Origin: Pseudomonas helleri
GTDB lineage: Bacteria > Pseudomonadota > Gammaproteobacteria > Pseudomonadales > Pseudomonadaceae
Length of the DNA stretch: 64,000 nt
NCBI RefSeq assembly: GCF_001043025.1
Contig: NZ_JYLD01000001.1
Span: forward strand, 558,001-622,000
Direction of reading: 5' to 3'
Part shown: one piece after another, positions 37,754 through 45,008 of the stretch
Numbering within the stretch: the stretch's first letter is position 1
Layout: each line of letters begins with the position of its first letter
Made by a program: the position numbers and the translations under genes
The notes under the pieces: model-generated
Seen by the model: the letters and a program-made list of their open reading frames with translations, nothing else
Told to the model about the DNA's origin: nothing
The model's database searches: none

Positions 37754-37788
37754 AAAAAACGCCATCTATCATTGGGATGGGCGGCGTT
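37754..37788 (-). terminator. Intrinsic terminator-like hairpin just before the DUF3077 leader
   Basis: On the minus strand CGCCCATC pairs with GATGGCG (one bulge) and is followed by TTTTTTG. No minus-strand gene lies upstream, so it either blocks read-through antisense to the pyocin promoter region or is part of the leader itself as an attenuator. Confidence 0.6.
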
Positions 37789-38056
37789 AAGGTCGCTATT
37801 CTTCCTCGGATTCTCAAGCCCGACCACTGTTTATTTCAGTGACGGCACACAGTACGCCTGCCTTTAAAACCAAGAAGCCATCCATTGCCGCACTTCACGT
37901 AGGAGCGTGCGCTTTTCTGTGCCCGCCTCTCAAACTGCGCGCTGTAAAAATCCTTCAGACCTAAGTCTGTCTGCTTACAGACATTGCCGAGCAAGCTGAT
38001 TTCGGCCGCATTTTGATGCCGATACCGTGCGCCGCTCTCCTACTGGAAGGCGCCCT
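37789..38056. other. Upstream region of the pyocin gene
   Basis: 268 bp with no credible gene. It contains an AGAC-rich stretch (CAGACCTAAGTCTGTCTG at about 37957-37974) with imperfect dyad symmetry, 80-100 bp before the toxin start. This may be a control site. I could not identify a clear LexA box or a PrtN P-box. Confidence 0.4.
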
Positions 38057-39268
38057 ATGAGCAGCAAACAAGGTGTGACGCAAACACTAAGGCGTGTGGG
38101 TGGCGATGGCGGCCAAGGGGCTTCGTATTTTGATGACATGACCCCGGCCGAACTCAAAGAGCGTGATGCCGGGATCAAGGCCTACGAGGCCATTCAGGCC
38201 CGGCAAGATGCCTACATGGCGCGCCGCCAAGCTGAAGCGGCCGCTCAGCAAAGCCAACAAAAACCTGAGCGCCGGGGCTGTGTGTTCGCCAAGTGCAGCA
38301 AGCTGCCCGATGCCGTTATCAACTACACAGACCCAGCAGGTTTTGTGCCGGTTGATAGTCTGAGTGACTACGGCAATTTTGCGATTTTAGGTGGGTCTCA
38401 GACCGACAGTTCCGGGTTGGTGCCACTGGCCTTAATCAGTGGCGCGGTACCGGCGGGTATCGGTGGTCTGGCCTTGAGCGGCACCGCTACTGGAACGACC
38501 GCCACTGGAGGCGCTGCCGCCGTGGGCGGAACGATGATTGCCAGCACGTTGTTGGGCGTGCTCGCCTTTTTATGGCCGTCTTCACTGGCTGACAGCGCCC
38601 TGTACACCGAAGACCAACTTCGCTCGCTCAAGCAAGCCCGCACCCGTATGCGCTTGCAGGTTGAGCAACAGGCAGATGGATCGCTCAAGGGCTATGGCTT
38701 TTACACCGGCTCAACACCCGAATGGGAAATGATCGACGTCATCCAGTTCAGCCAACGCGGTTCGCAGCAGGTGGCGGACTTTGGGGGTGGCGTGGAGTTG
38801 ATCTGGACGCCCGCGATAAATCCTCAGGACACGCTCGGGATTCCACCGTTGAAAGGTGCGCCGCACACGCCGCAGATATGGATCTACCCGCCGACAAAAG
38901 CCGCTGACGCGCTGATCGTTAATCCGATTTATCCACCGGACTACAAAGACTTCATTTTGGTGTTCCCGGCTGACTCGGGTGTGGCGCCGCTTTATGTTGT
39001 GTTGAATGTGCCGGGGCATGGGTATCACCCAGCGCCCAATGCTTTAAGTGGTTTTCCTGATGCCAAAATTGCACCGGCCAAGACTTTTAAAAGCGGCGGC
39101 ATGAAGCGTAAACGCTGGAAAGTTTCAGACGGCAGAATACTTGAATGGGATTACCAGCACGGCGCGGTAGAAATGTACGACAAACGCGGCAATCACTTGG
39201 GGGAGTTCAATGCAAACACCGGTGAACAAACGAAACCCGCCAAACCCACCAGGAAAGTAGAACCATGA
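38057..39268 (+). CDS. Compact S-type pyocin with colicin E3-type 16S rRNase domain
   Basis: 403 residues. Order: a charged N-terminus with a short helix (30-70); a conserved block with CVFAKCSKLPDAVINY (75-90); a Gly/Ala/Thr-rich hydrophobic region (123-175) able to form membrane helices; a pyocin S translocation domain (about 200-318); and a C-terminal E3-type ribonuclease (320-403). Catalytic residues match colicin E3 spacing: D365, H368 and E372 in EWDYQHGAVEMY, and R399 in PTRKVEP. This domain cuts 16S rRNA in the decoding centre. No TonB box or long receptor-binding domain is evident. GGAAGG precedes the ATG. Confidence 0.9.
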   Translation: MSSKQGVTQTLRRVGGDGGQGASYFDDMTPAELKERDAGIKAYEAIQARQDAYMARRQAEAAAQQSQQKPERRGCVFAKCSKLPDAVINYTDPAGFVPVDSLSDYGNFAILGGSQTDSSGLVPLALISGAVPAGIGGLALSGTATGTTATGGAAAVGGTMIASTLLGVLAFLWPSSLADSALYTEDQLRSLKQARTRMRLQVEQQADGSLKGYGFYTGSTPEWEMIDVIQFSQRGSQQVADFGGGVELIWTPAINPQDTLGIPPLKGAPHTPQIWIYPPTKAADALIVNPIYPPDYKDFILVFPADSGVAPLYVVLNVPGHGYHPAPNALSGFPDAKIAPAKTFKSGGMKRKRWKVSDGRILEWDYQHGAVEMYDKRGNHLGEFNANTGEQTKPAKPTRKVEP

Positions 39269-39495
39269 ACCATTCTGTTTTGATTTTCGACAAGACCACA
39301 GAAGAGCTAATAAACGAAGTGCCTATCCCTGGCGCGCATGCTGAACAACTCAAAGCGCTCATGGGATGGGCTTCGGATGAAGAAGCAATCTATGAGTACG
39401 ACCTCACCCCAGCGCAAGTGCGGACTATCCAAACATGGGTAGAGAGCACACTGGAAACCCCGAACGGCCTCTATCAGTTGTCTTGCTCAGCGTAA
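39265..39495 (+). CDS. Probable immunity protein for the E3-type toxin
   Basis: 76 residues, acidic. Its ATG overlaps the toxin stop (ATGA), the arrangement of nearly all toxin-immunity pairs. The sequence (MNHSVLIFDKTTEELINEVP...) does not look like colicin E3 immunity protein beyond an FDK-T-E segment, which is faintly like FDKSTED in ImmE3. Function is inferred from position and charge. A REP follows the stop. Confidence 0.75.
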   Translation: MNHSVLIFDKTTEELINEVPIPGAHAEQLKALMGWASDEEAIYEYDLTPAQVRTIQTWVESTLETPNGLYQLSCSA

Positions 39496-39500
39496 AAACT

Positions 39501-39566
39501 GTAGGAGCGAGCTTGTCTCGCGATCTTTTTAAAGGTCAAAAGATCGCGAGGCAAGCTCGCTCCTAC
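39501..39566. repeat. REP palindrome, family A
   Basis: A 66-bp palindrome between the convergent immunity and pxpC genes. Confidence 0.9.
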
Positions 39567-39577
39567 CGTGGGTGGGG

Positions 39578-40549
39578 TTAGGTGAATAGTTTGCTCAGGA
39601 AGGTGAGTTTTTTCTTGTAGGAACGCCGGGCTTCGAGGGCTTGGTCGAGGGTGACGCTGACGAAGCGGGCCTTTTGGTTGGGTTGCATTTGGCCGATCAG
39701 GTCGAGGTCGGCGCTGATGACGGTGCCGATCATGGCGTAGCCGCCACCCGAGACGGCGTCGCGGTGCAAAACGATGGGTTCGAGCCCGGCAGGGACCTGG
39801 ATCGAGCCAATCGGGTAGCAGCTGTCGACGATGTTGGACGGGTCAGAACCGGCGCCAAACGGTTGCTCACGTGGCTGGAAGCTCAAGGCGCTGCCGCCCT
39901 TGAAGCGGTAGCCAATGCGATCAGCCTCGGAGCCGACGGTCCAGAGTTCGGCGAAGAAGCTGTGCGCGGCCGCTTCGCTGAGGCGCTCGTAGTACAGGCC
40001 CGGGACGACCCGCAGGGTGATTTCGCCACCAATGGCTTGGCGCAAGGCCATGGGCAAGCTGGCCCCGGCGCGGCCTTTGCCGCTGGCAATGCCCACAGGC
40101 AGTTCGTCGCCCGCCACCAACCGCCGACCGTTGAAGCCGCCCAACCCGCCAAGGGCATAGGTGGAGCGGCTGCCGAGCACAACCGGCACGTCGATACCAC
40201 CCGCCACCGCCAGGTACATGCGGGCGCCCGCCTTCGGAAAGTCAAAGCGCAGCACTTGCCCGGCCTTCACCGAGAACGCGGTGTCGGGGTGCATTTCTAC
40301 GCCGTCGAGGCGGGGGGTCATGTGGGCGCCGCTGACCGCGACCAACGCGTCTTGCTGGAACTCGAGTTCCGGCCCCAGCAGCGTGCATTCCAGCGCCGCT
40401 GCACCGGCCGGGTTGCCCACTAATTGGTTGGCGGCGCTCAAGGCGTATTGGTCGAGCGCGCCGGATGGCGGGATGCCCAAGTGGTAGTAGCCTTCGCGGC
40501 CCAAGTCTTGAACCGAGGTGGCGAGTCCGGGTTTGAGTACTTTGATCAT
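39578..40549 (-). CDS. pxpC: 5-oxoprolinase subunit PxpC / KipA family (biotin-dependent carboxyltransferase domain)
   Basis: 323 residues of the AHS2 (KipA) fold, which is also the carboxyltransferase-like C-terminal part of urea carboxylase. Family start: IKVLKPGLATSVQDLGREGYYHLGIPPSGALDQYAL. With PxpB and PxpA it is expected to hydrolyse 5-oxoproline with ATP. Its ATG overlaps the pxpB stop by 4 bp. It is the last gene of a pxpA-accB-accC-pxpB-pxpC operon, so here it may instead use carboxybiotin (inference). Confidence 0.9.
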   Translation of the reverse strand: MIKVLKPGLATSVQDLGREGYYHLGIPPSGALDQYALSAANQLVGNPAGAAALECTLLGPELEFQQDALVAVSGAHMTPRLDGVEMHPDTAFSVKAGQVLRFDFPKAGARMYLAVAGGIDVPVVLGSRSTYALGGLGGFNGRRLVAGDELPVGIASGKGRAGASLPMALRQAIGGEITLRVVPGLYYERLSEAAAHSFFAELWTVGSEADRIGYRFKGGSALSFQPREQPFGAGSDPSNIVDSCYPIGSIQVPAGLEPIVLHRDAVSGGGYAMIGTVISADLDLIGQMQPNQKARFVSVTLDQALEARRSYKKKLTFLSKLFT

Positions 40550-41418
40550 GCCAGCACCTGCGACAAAGACTGTGGATAGCCAACCGGGTCGGCCAGAAAC
40601 GCGTCCAGCGAGAACTCCACCGGCCGGATCCGCAAATCGAAACGCCCGGCGTCGACCTCGGCCACGGCGTGGTCGTAGTCTTCGCGGCTCATCGGTTTGA
40701 ATTGCACGATGTCACCGGGGCGGAAGAACACCATGTGTTCTTTGAGGTAGGCGAGGTTCTGCTGCGGGTCGTAGATCGGCGCCGGGGTGACGCCAAACAT
40801 TTGGTAACCGCCCGCGCCACGTACCGAGTAAATGCAGCCAAAACAACCGCCGTGGCCGAGGGTCAATTTGGGCGTGTCGGTGCGCGGCCGCAGGTATTTG
40901 GGCACCTGTAATTGCCGCTCGCGCTCTACCATCTGGAACATAAACGGCAGCCCGGCAACAAAGCCGACCATCGAGACAAACCACGGCGCACCGCTGTGGG
41001 CTTCGATGAAGGCCTCGACATCGGCCAGGCCGTTGATGCGGGCGGCGTATTCCAGGTCCGTGGCAAGCGGGTCTTGGTGGCGATCGCGAAAACGCATCAG
41101 GGTTTCGTACGTCCACGGGTCGTTGTAAAGCACCGGAATTTCGATGATGCGGGTGTGCAACGAGCGCTCGGCGACGGCCCCTGCTTCGGCGCTTTTTACG
41201 GCGTCGAGCAGCGTTTGAGGAGCGATGCGGTCCGGGTCAAAACGGATCTGGAATGAAGCGTTGGCCAGGCACACATCAAGCACGCCATCGAGGGCCATGT
41301 GCTCCACTGCGCGGGTGACGGCCATGCCTTTGAAGAAAGCTTCGAGGGACATGCTGTCGCTGACTTCGGCAAACAAATGCTCGTCCGCGCCGAAGCTGTA
41401 GCGGATTGGGGTATTCAT
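40546..41418 (-). CDS. pxpB: 5-oxoprolinase subunit PxpB / KipI family
   Basis: 290 residues of the AHS1 (KipI) cyclophilin-like fold. Conserved: PVLYNDPWTYET-like segment after residue 95, VGFVAGLPFMF, and LGHGGCFGCIYSVRGAGGYQMFGVTPAPIYD. It pairs with PxpC. The N-terminal 60 residues resemble the usual KipI N domain. Overlaps accC and pxpC by 4 bp each, so the three are translationally coupled. Confidence 0.9.
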   Translation of the reverse strand: MNTPIRYSFGADEHLFAEVSDSMSLEAFFKGMAVTRAVEHMALDGVLDVCLANASFQIRFDPDRIAPQTLLDAVKSAEAGAVAERSLHTRIIEIPVLYNDPWTYETLMRFRDRHQDPLATDLEYAARINGLADVEAFIEAHSGAPWFVSMVGFVAGLPFMFQMVERERQLQVPKYLRPRTDTPKLTLGHGGCFGCIYSVRGAGGYQMFGVTPAPIYDPQQNLAYLKEHMVFFRPGDIVQFKPMSREDYDHAVAEVDAGRFDLRIRPVEFSLDAFLADPVGYPQSLSQVLA

Positions 41419-42788
41419 GCGTCACCTCCACCAGAGTGCTCAACCAACCAGGTTTCCAAGGTGCCGGTGTTGAAGTCCGCGCTGTGCAGCCACGGCTGTT
41501 TCAACAACTGGCCATGCAACGACAAGGTGCTGGCCATGCCGGTCAATTGAGTCTGCTCTACCGCGCTTGATGCCCGGGCCAAGGCTTGCGAACGGTCAGC
41601 GCCGTGCACAATCAGTTTGGCCAGCAACGAGTCGTAGTACGGCGGCACACGGTAGCCTTGATACAGGTGCGTGTCGACGCGAACGCCCTCACCCTGCGGC
41701 CAGACCAACGCCTCGACCACGCCGGGGCTGGGGAAGAAATTGCGCGCCGGGTCTTCGGCATTCAGGCGCATTTGCAAGGCGGCGCCATTGAGGCGGATAT
41801 CGCTTTGCTGCAAGCCCAACGGCTCGCCAGCAGCAATGCGCAACATGGCCTGGACCAGGTCGATGCCAGTGATCAATTCACTGACCGGGTGTTCGACCTG
41901 AATCCGCGTGTTCATCTCGATAAAGAAGAACTCACCTGTCTCATCGTCGTACAGGTATTCCAGCGTGCCAGCGCCCTTGTAGCCCAGCGACTCGGCCAAG
42001 CGTACGGCGCTCTCGCAAAGGGTTTCGCGCTGTTGCTGAGTGAGGACCGGCGACGGCGCTTCTTCGAAGACTTTTTGCCGACGGCGCTGCAACGAGCACT
42101 CACGCTCAAACAAATGCACGGCGCGCTGACCGTCGCCCAGCACCTGGACTTCGATGTGCCGCGCCTTGCCGATAAAGCGCTCCAGATACACCGCGCCATT
42201 GCCGAACGCGGTCTGCGCTTCACGCTGGGCGCGCGGGAATTCTTCGCTCAGTTGCTGGGCGCTTTGCGCCAGGCGAATCCCACGCCCGCCGCCACCGGCC
42301 GATGCCTTGATCAGCAAGGGATAGCCCACAGACTCGGCGGCCTTGAGCGCGGAATCGACGTCGAACAGCTCATCCGCAGAGCCCGGCACCACGGGCACGC
42401 CAGCGGCCTGCGCGGTGCGGCGGGCCTCGGCTTTGTCACCCATACGGCGAATGGTATCGGGGCTGGGGCCGACAAAAATCGCCCCGGCGGCGAGCACGGC
42501 TTCGGCGAAGTCGGCGTTCTCGGACAAAAAACCGTAACCCGGATGCACTGCGTTGGCGCCGGTGGCTGTCAGCGCGCCGATCAAGGCCTCGATGTTCAGA
42601 TAGCTTTTATCGGCGCGGGCCGGGCCGAGGATGTGGACCTCATCGGCCATGCGCGCAGCCTGTGAGTCGACGTCGGCTTCGCTGCACGCGGCCACGGTGG
42701 GAATCCCCAACGCCTGGGCGGCGCGAATAATCCGCACGGCGATCTCGCCACGGTTGGCGATCAGTAATTTATGAATGCCTTGGGTCAT
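41415..42788 (-). CDS. Biotin carboxylase subunit (AccC-like)
   Basis: 457 residues. N-terminal IHKLLIANRGEIAVRIIRAA, the ATP-grasp glycine loop KASAGGGGRGIRLA, and the carboxylase signature FIEMNTRIQVEHPVSE are intact. It charges biotin on the small carrier encoded just upstream. It is probably not the housekeeping AccC of acetyl-CoA carboxylase, because it is embedded in the pxp operon. The start MTQGIHKLL lies 10 bp after the carrier gene stop. Confidence 0.93.
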   Translation of the reverse strand: MTQGIHKLLIANRGEIAVRIIRAAQALGIPTVAACSEADVDSQAARMADEVHILGPARADKSYLNIEALIGALTATGANAVHPGYGFLSENADFAEAVLAAGAIFVGPSPDTIRRMGDKAEARRTAQAAGVPVVPGSADELFDVDSALKAAESVGYPLLIKASAGGGGRGIRLAQSAQQLSEEFPRAQREAQTAFGNGAVYLERFIGKARHIEVQVLGDGQRAVHLFERECSLQRRRQKVFEEAPSPVLTQQQRETLCESAVRLAESLGYKGAGTLEYLYDDETGEFFFIEMNTRIQVEHPVSELITGIDLVQAMLRIAAGEPLGLQQSDIRLNGAALQMRLNAEDPARNFFPSPGVVEALVWPQGEGVRVDTHLYQGYRVPPYYDSLLAKLIVHGADRSQALARASSAVEQTQLTGMASTLSLHGQLLKQPWLHSADFNTGTLETWLVEHSGGGDA

Positions 42789-42798
42789 GGTCGCGCCC

Positions 42799-43044
42799 TT
42801 ACTCGTGGTCGAGCGTTGCGATGACTTGGCCCGGCTCGATCGGGTCGCCGTCTTCAACCAGGAAGGCGCTGACCCGACCGGCTGCCCCGGCGGTCAATTC
42901 AGAAAACTGCTTCATGACTTCAATCAAGCCAATGACCGTGTCGGCAGTGACCTGCGCGCCCACTTCAACAAAGTTGTCCGAGTCCGGTGAAGCTTTGCGG
43001 TAGAACGTGCCCGGCAATGGGGTGATGACGGTGTGTTCGGCCAT
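42799..43044 (-). CDS. Biotin carboxyl carrier protein, short form
   Basis: 81 residues, a lone biotinyl domain. The biotin-accepting lysine is K45 in IEVMKQF. It lacks the long N-terminal part of the housekeeping AccB (about 150 residues). It supplies the swinging arm for the downstream carboxylase and probably for the KipI/KipA pair. Confidence 0.92.
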   Translation of the reverse strand: MAEHTVITPLPGTFYRKASPDSDNFVEVGAQVTADTVIGLIEVMKQFSELTAGAAGRVSAFLVEDGDPIEPGQVIATLDHE

Positions 43045-43131
43045 GTCTGTTCCTCTTGGAATAGTTGTAGAAAGGCAGGCAAAAAATGAATCGATGCGAA
43101 ACCCTGGTTTCTGGCGCCAGGTGTTCAGGGA

Positions 43132-43890
43132 TTAACGCGGCGCGCGCACCTTGAGCCCGGCACCGTCCAGTGCGCCGTGCACCGCTTGGGCCAAAACGAG
43201 CGCGCCCGGCGTGTCGCTGTGCAAGCAGATGGAGTCGAACTCGATGGCCAGGTCTTCGCCTTCGACGGTGCGTACCACGCCCTCCTGACAGGCACGCAAC
43301 GCACGCTCGGCAACATGGGCCGGGTCGTAAGCACGCACATTGCGGGTAAACACGATGGAGCCGCTGAGGTCGTATTCGCGGTCGGCATAGAACTCACGAA
43401 CCACCGGCTGGCCCAGCGCTTGCGCGATGCGGCAGATCACCGAACCCGGCATGCAAAACAGCAGCAGCTCTGGCTCCAGACGTTGCAGGTTCTCGACCAG
43501 CAAGCGCGCGGCTTCTTCGTCGCGGGCCAGGTGCATGTAGAGCGCGCCGTGGGGCTTGATGTGTTGCAGTGCAACGCCTTGAACACGCGCCAGCTCACGC
43601 AGGGCGCCGAGTTGATAAAGGATGTCGTCGACCAGTTCCTGGGCCGGGGCATTGATGTGGCGACGGCCAAAACCGACCAGGTCGCGAAAGCCCGGGTGTG
43701 CGCCAATGGCCACGCCCAGTCGCTTGGCTTGCTCGATGGTGCGGCGCATGGTGCTCGGGTCACCGGCATGAAAACCGGTGGCGATATTGGCCGAGCTGAT
43801 GAAGGCCATCAGTTCGGTGTCGACGCCATCGCCGATGGTCCACGGGCCGAAGCCCTCGCCCATGTCGGAGTTGAAATCTACGGTGTGCAT
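43132..43890 (-). CDS. pxpA: 5-oxoprolinase subunit PxpA (LamB/YcsF family)
   Basis: 252 residues. N-terminal [19 protein letters not shown] and [14 protein letters not shown] are the LamB/YcsF signature, with conserved His and Asp of a seven-stranded barrel metal site; HIKPHGALY is a second conserved block. It works with PxpB and PxpC in opening 5-oxoproline. It is the first gene of the operon and divergent from a LysR regulator 124 bp away. Confidence 0.92.
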   Translation of the reverse strand: MHTVDFNSDMGEGFGPWTIGDGVDTELMAFISSANIATGFHAGDPSTMRRTIEQAKRLGVAIGAHPGFRDLVGFGRRHINAPAQELVDDILYQLGALRELARVQGVALQHIKPHGALYMHLARDEEAARLLVENLQRLEPELLLFCMPGSVICRIAQALGQPVVREFYADREYDLSGSIVFTRNVRAYDPAHVAERALRACQEGVVRTVEGEDLAIEFDSICLHSDTPGALVLAQAVHGALDGAGLKVRAPR

Positions 43891-43957
43891 GGGTGCTGCT
43901 CCTGGTGCTGATGACTGCATGCAAACTACGTTAGAGTGCTGCCAACCCCGTGGAAAG

Positions 43958-43971
43958 ATCTATTAATAGAT
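43958..43971. promoter_or_regulatory. Perfect palindrome between pxpA and the LysR gene
   Basis: ATCTATTAATAGAT, a perfect 14-bp palindrome, with a partial copy (AGATAGATGCC) 20 bp further on at 43991. It is placed in the divergent promoter region and is a good candidate operator for the LysR protein. Confidence 0.6.
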
Positions 43972-44014
43972 AGGATGCCTTCTGAAAAACAGATAGATGC
44001 CCTATGGAGTGTCC

Positions 44015-44932
44015 ATGTCACTGACCCTGCGCCAAGTCCGCTATTTCGTCGCCACCGCCGAGATTGGGCAAATCTCCCAGGCGGCGATTTATTTGAATAT
44101 TTCCCAGTCGGCGGTGACCACAGCGATCAAGGAGCTGGAAAGCACTGTCGGCACGTTGCTATTCCAGCGCTCGGTTCAGGGCATGACTTTGACCGAGGCC
44201 GGGCGGCATTTTCTGAACCGGGCCTACGTGATTTTGCGCAGCGTGGATGACGCCTTGAACAGCCCGCTGCCGGACATCCGTGCCAGCGGCGTGTTGCGCT
44301 TGGTGGCCAGCTACACGGTGATCGGTTATTTTTTGCCGCACCATTTGCAGCGCCTTGAACACTGGCACCCGGACGTCACCATCGAAGTCCATGAACAAGA
44401 GCGCACGGCGATCGAGCAAGGGTTGCTGGAAGGCCGTTTCGACATGGCGGTGGTGCTGACGGCGAACCTGACGCACCCGGACATCGTCTCGGAAACACTC
44501 TTCAACTCTGAGCGCCGGTTGTGGCTGCCCAGCCATCACCCGCTGTGCGAGCGCTCGGCCGTGAGCCTGGCCGACGTCGCCAAAGAGCCCTACATTTTGC
44601 TCACCGTGGATGAAGCGGAACAGAGTGCGATGCGCTATTGGGAACAGAGCCACCAACAGCCTAACGTGCGGGTGCGCACCAGTTCTGTTGAAGCGGTGCG
44701 CAGCATGGTTGCCAATGGCAGCGGCGTGGCGATCCTGTCGGACCTGGTGCACCGGCCATGGTCGCTGGAAGGCAAACGCATTGAAACCGTGACCGTCACC
44801 GACGCCGTGACGCCCATGAGCGTGGGGTTGGCGTGGCATCGCGAGCGCGACTTGAGCCCGGCGATGCAGGCGTTTCGTACGTACTTCCACGACGCCTTTT
44901 TGGCCCCGCAGCAGATATCGGCGCGGCGTTGA
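44015..44932 (+). CDS. LysR-family transcriptional regulator
   Basis: 305 residues. The N-terminal helix-turn-helix is at 1-60 (LRQVRYFVATAEIGQISQAAIYLNISQSAVTTAIKELE) and the type 2 periplasmic-binding-like effector domain at about 90-295. GGAG lies 6-8 bp before the ATG at 44015; an in-frame ATG 18 bp earlier is less well placed. Divergent from pxpA, which it most likely controls, sensing an operon substrate such as a lactam or carboxylate (inference). Confidence 0.92.
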   Translation: MSLTLRQVRYFVATAEIGQISQAAIYLNISQSAVTTAIKELESTVGTLLFQRSVQGMTLTEAGRHFLNRAYVILRSVDDALNSPLPDIRASGVLRLVASYTVIGYFLPHHLQRLEHWHPDVTIEVHEQERTAIEQGLLEGRFDMAVVLTANLTHPDIVSETLFNSERRLWLPSHHPLCERSAVSLADVAKEPYILLTVDEAEQSAMRYWEQSHQQPNVRVRTSSVEAVRSMVANGSGVAILSDLVHRPWSLEGKRIETVTVTDAVTPMSVGLAWHRERDLSPAMQAFRTYFHDAFLAPQQISARR

Positions 44933-44938
44933 TGCGGT

Positions 44939-44991
44939 GCAGGAGCGAGCTTTTTTAAGATCAAAAGATCGCGAGGCGAGCTCGCTCCTAC
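44939..44991. repeat. Deleted REP, family A
   Basis: The right arm is intact (AAAAGATCGCGAGG...CTCCTAC) but the left arm lacks the inner TTGTCTCGCGATC segment, so the palindrome is shortened to the outer GCAGGAGCGAGC. Confidence 0.8.
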
Positions 44992-45008
44992 AGGGGGAGG
45001 GGTGAGGA

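Noticed and set aside
37579..37842. An 87-codon plus-strand frame upstream of the pyocin gene
   Set aside because: It overlaps the DUF3077 leader stems and has no ribosome site; RNA structure explains the composition better.
37855..38056. A PrtN P-box or LexA box before the pyocin gene
   Set aside because: No stretch matched either consensus closely enough; only an imperfect AGAC-rich dyad was found.
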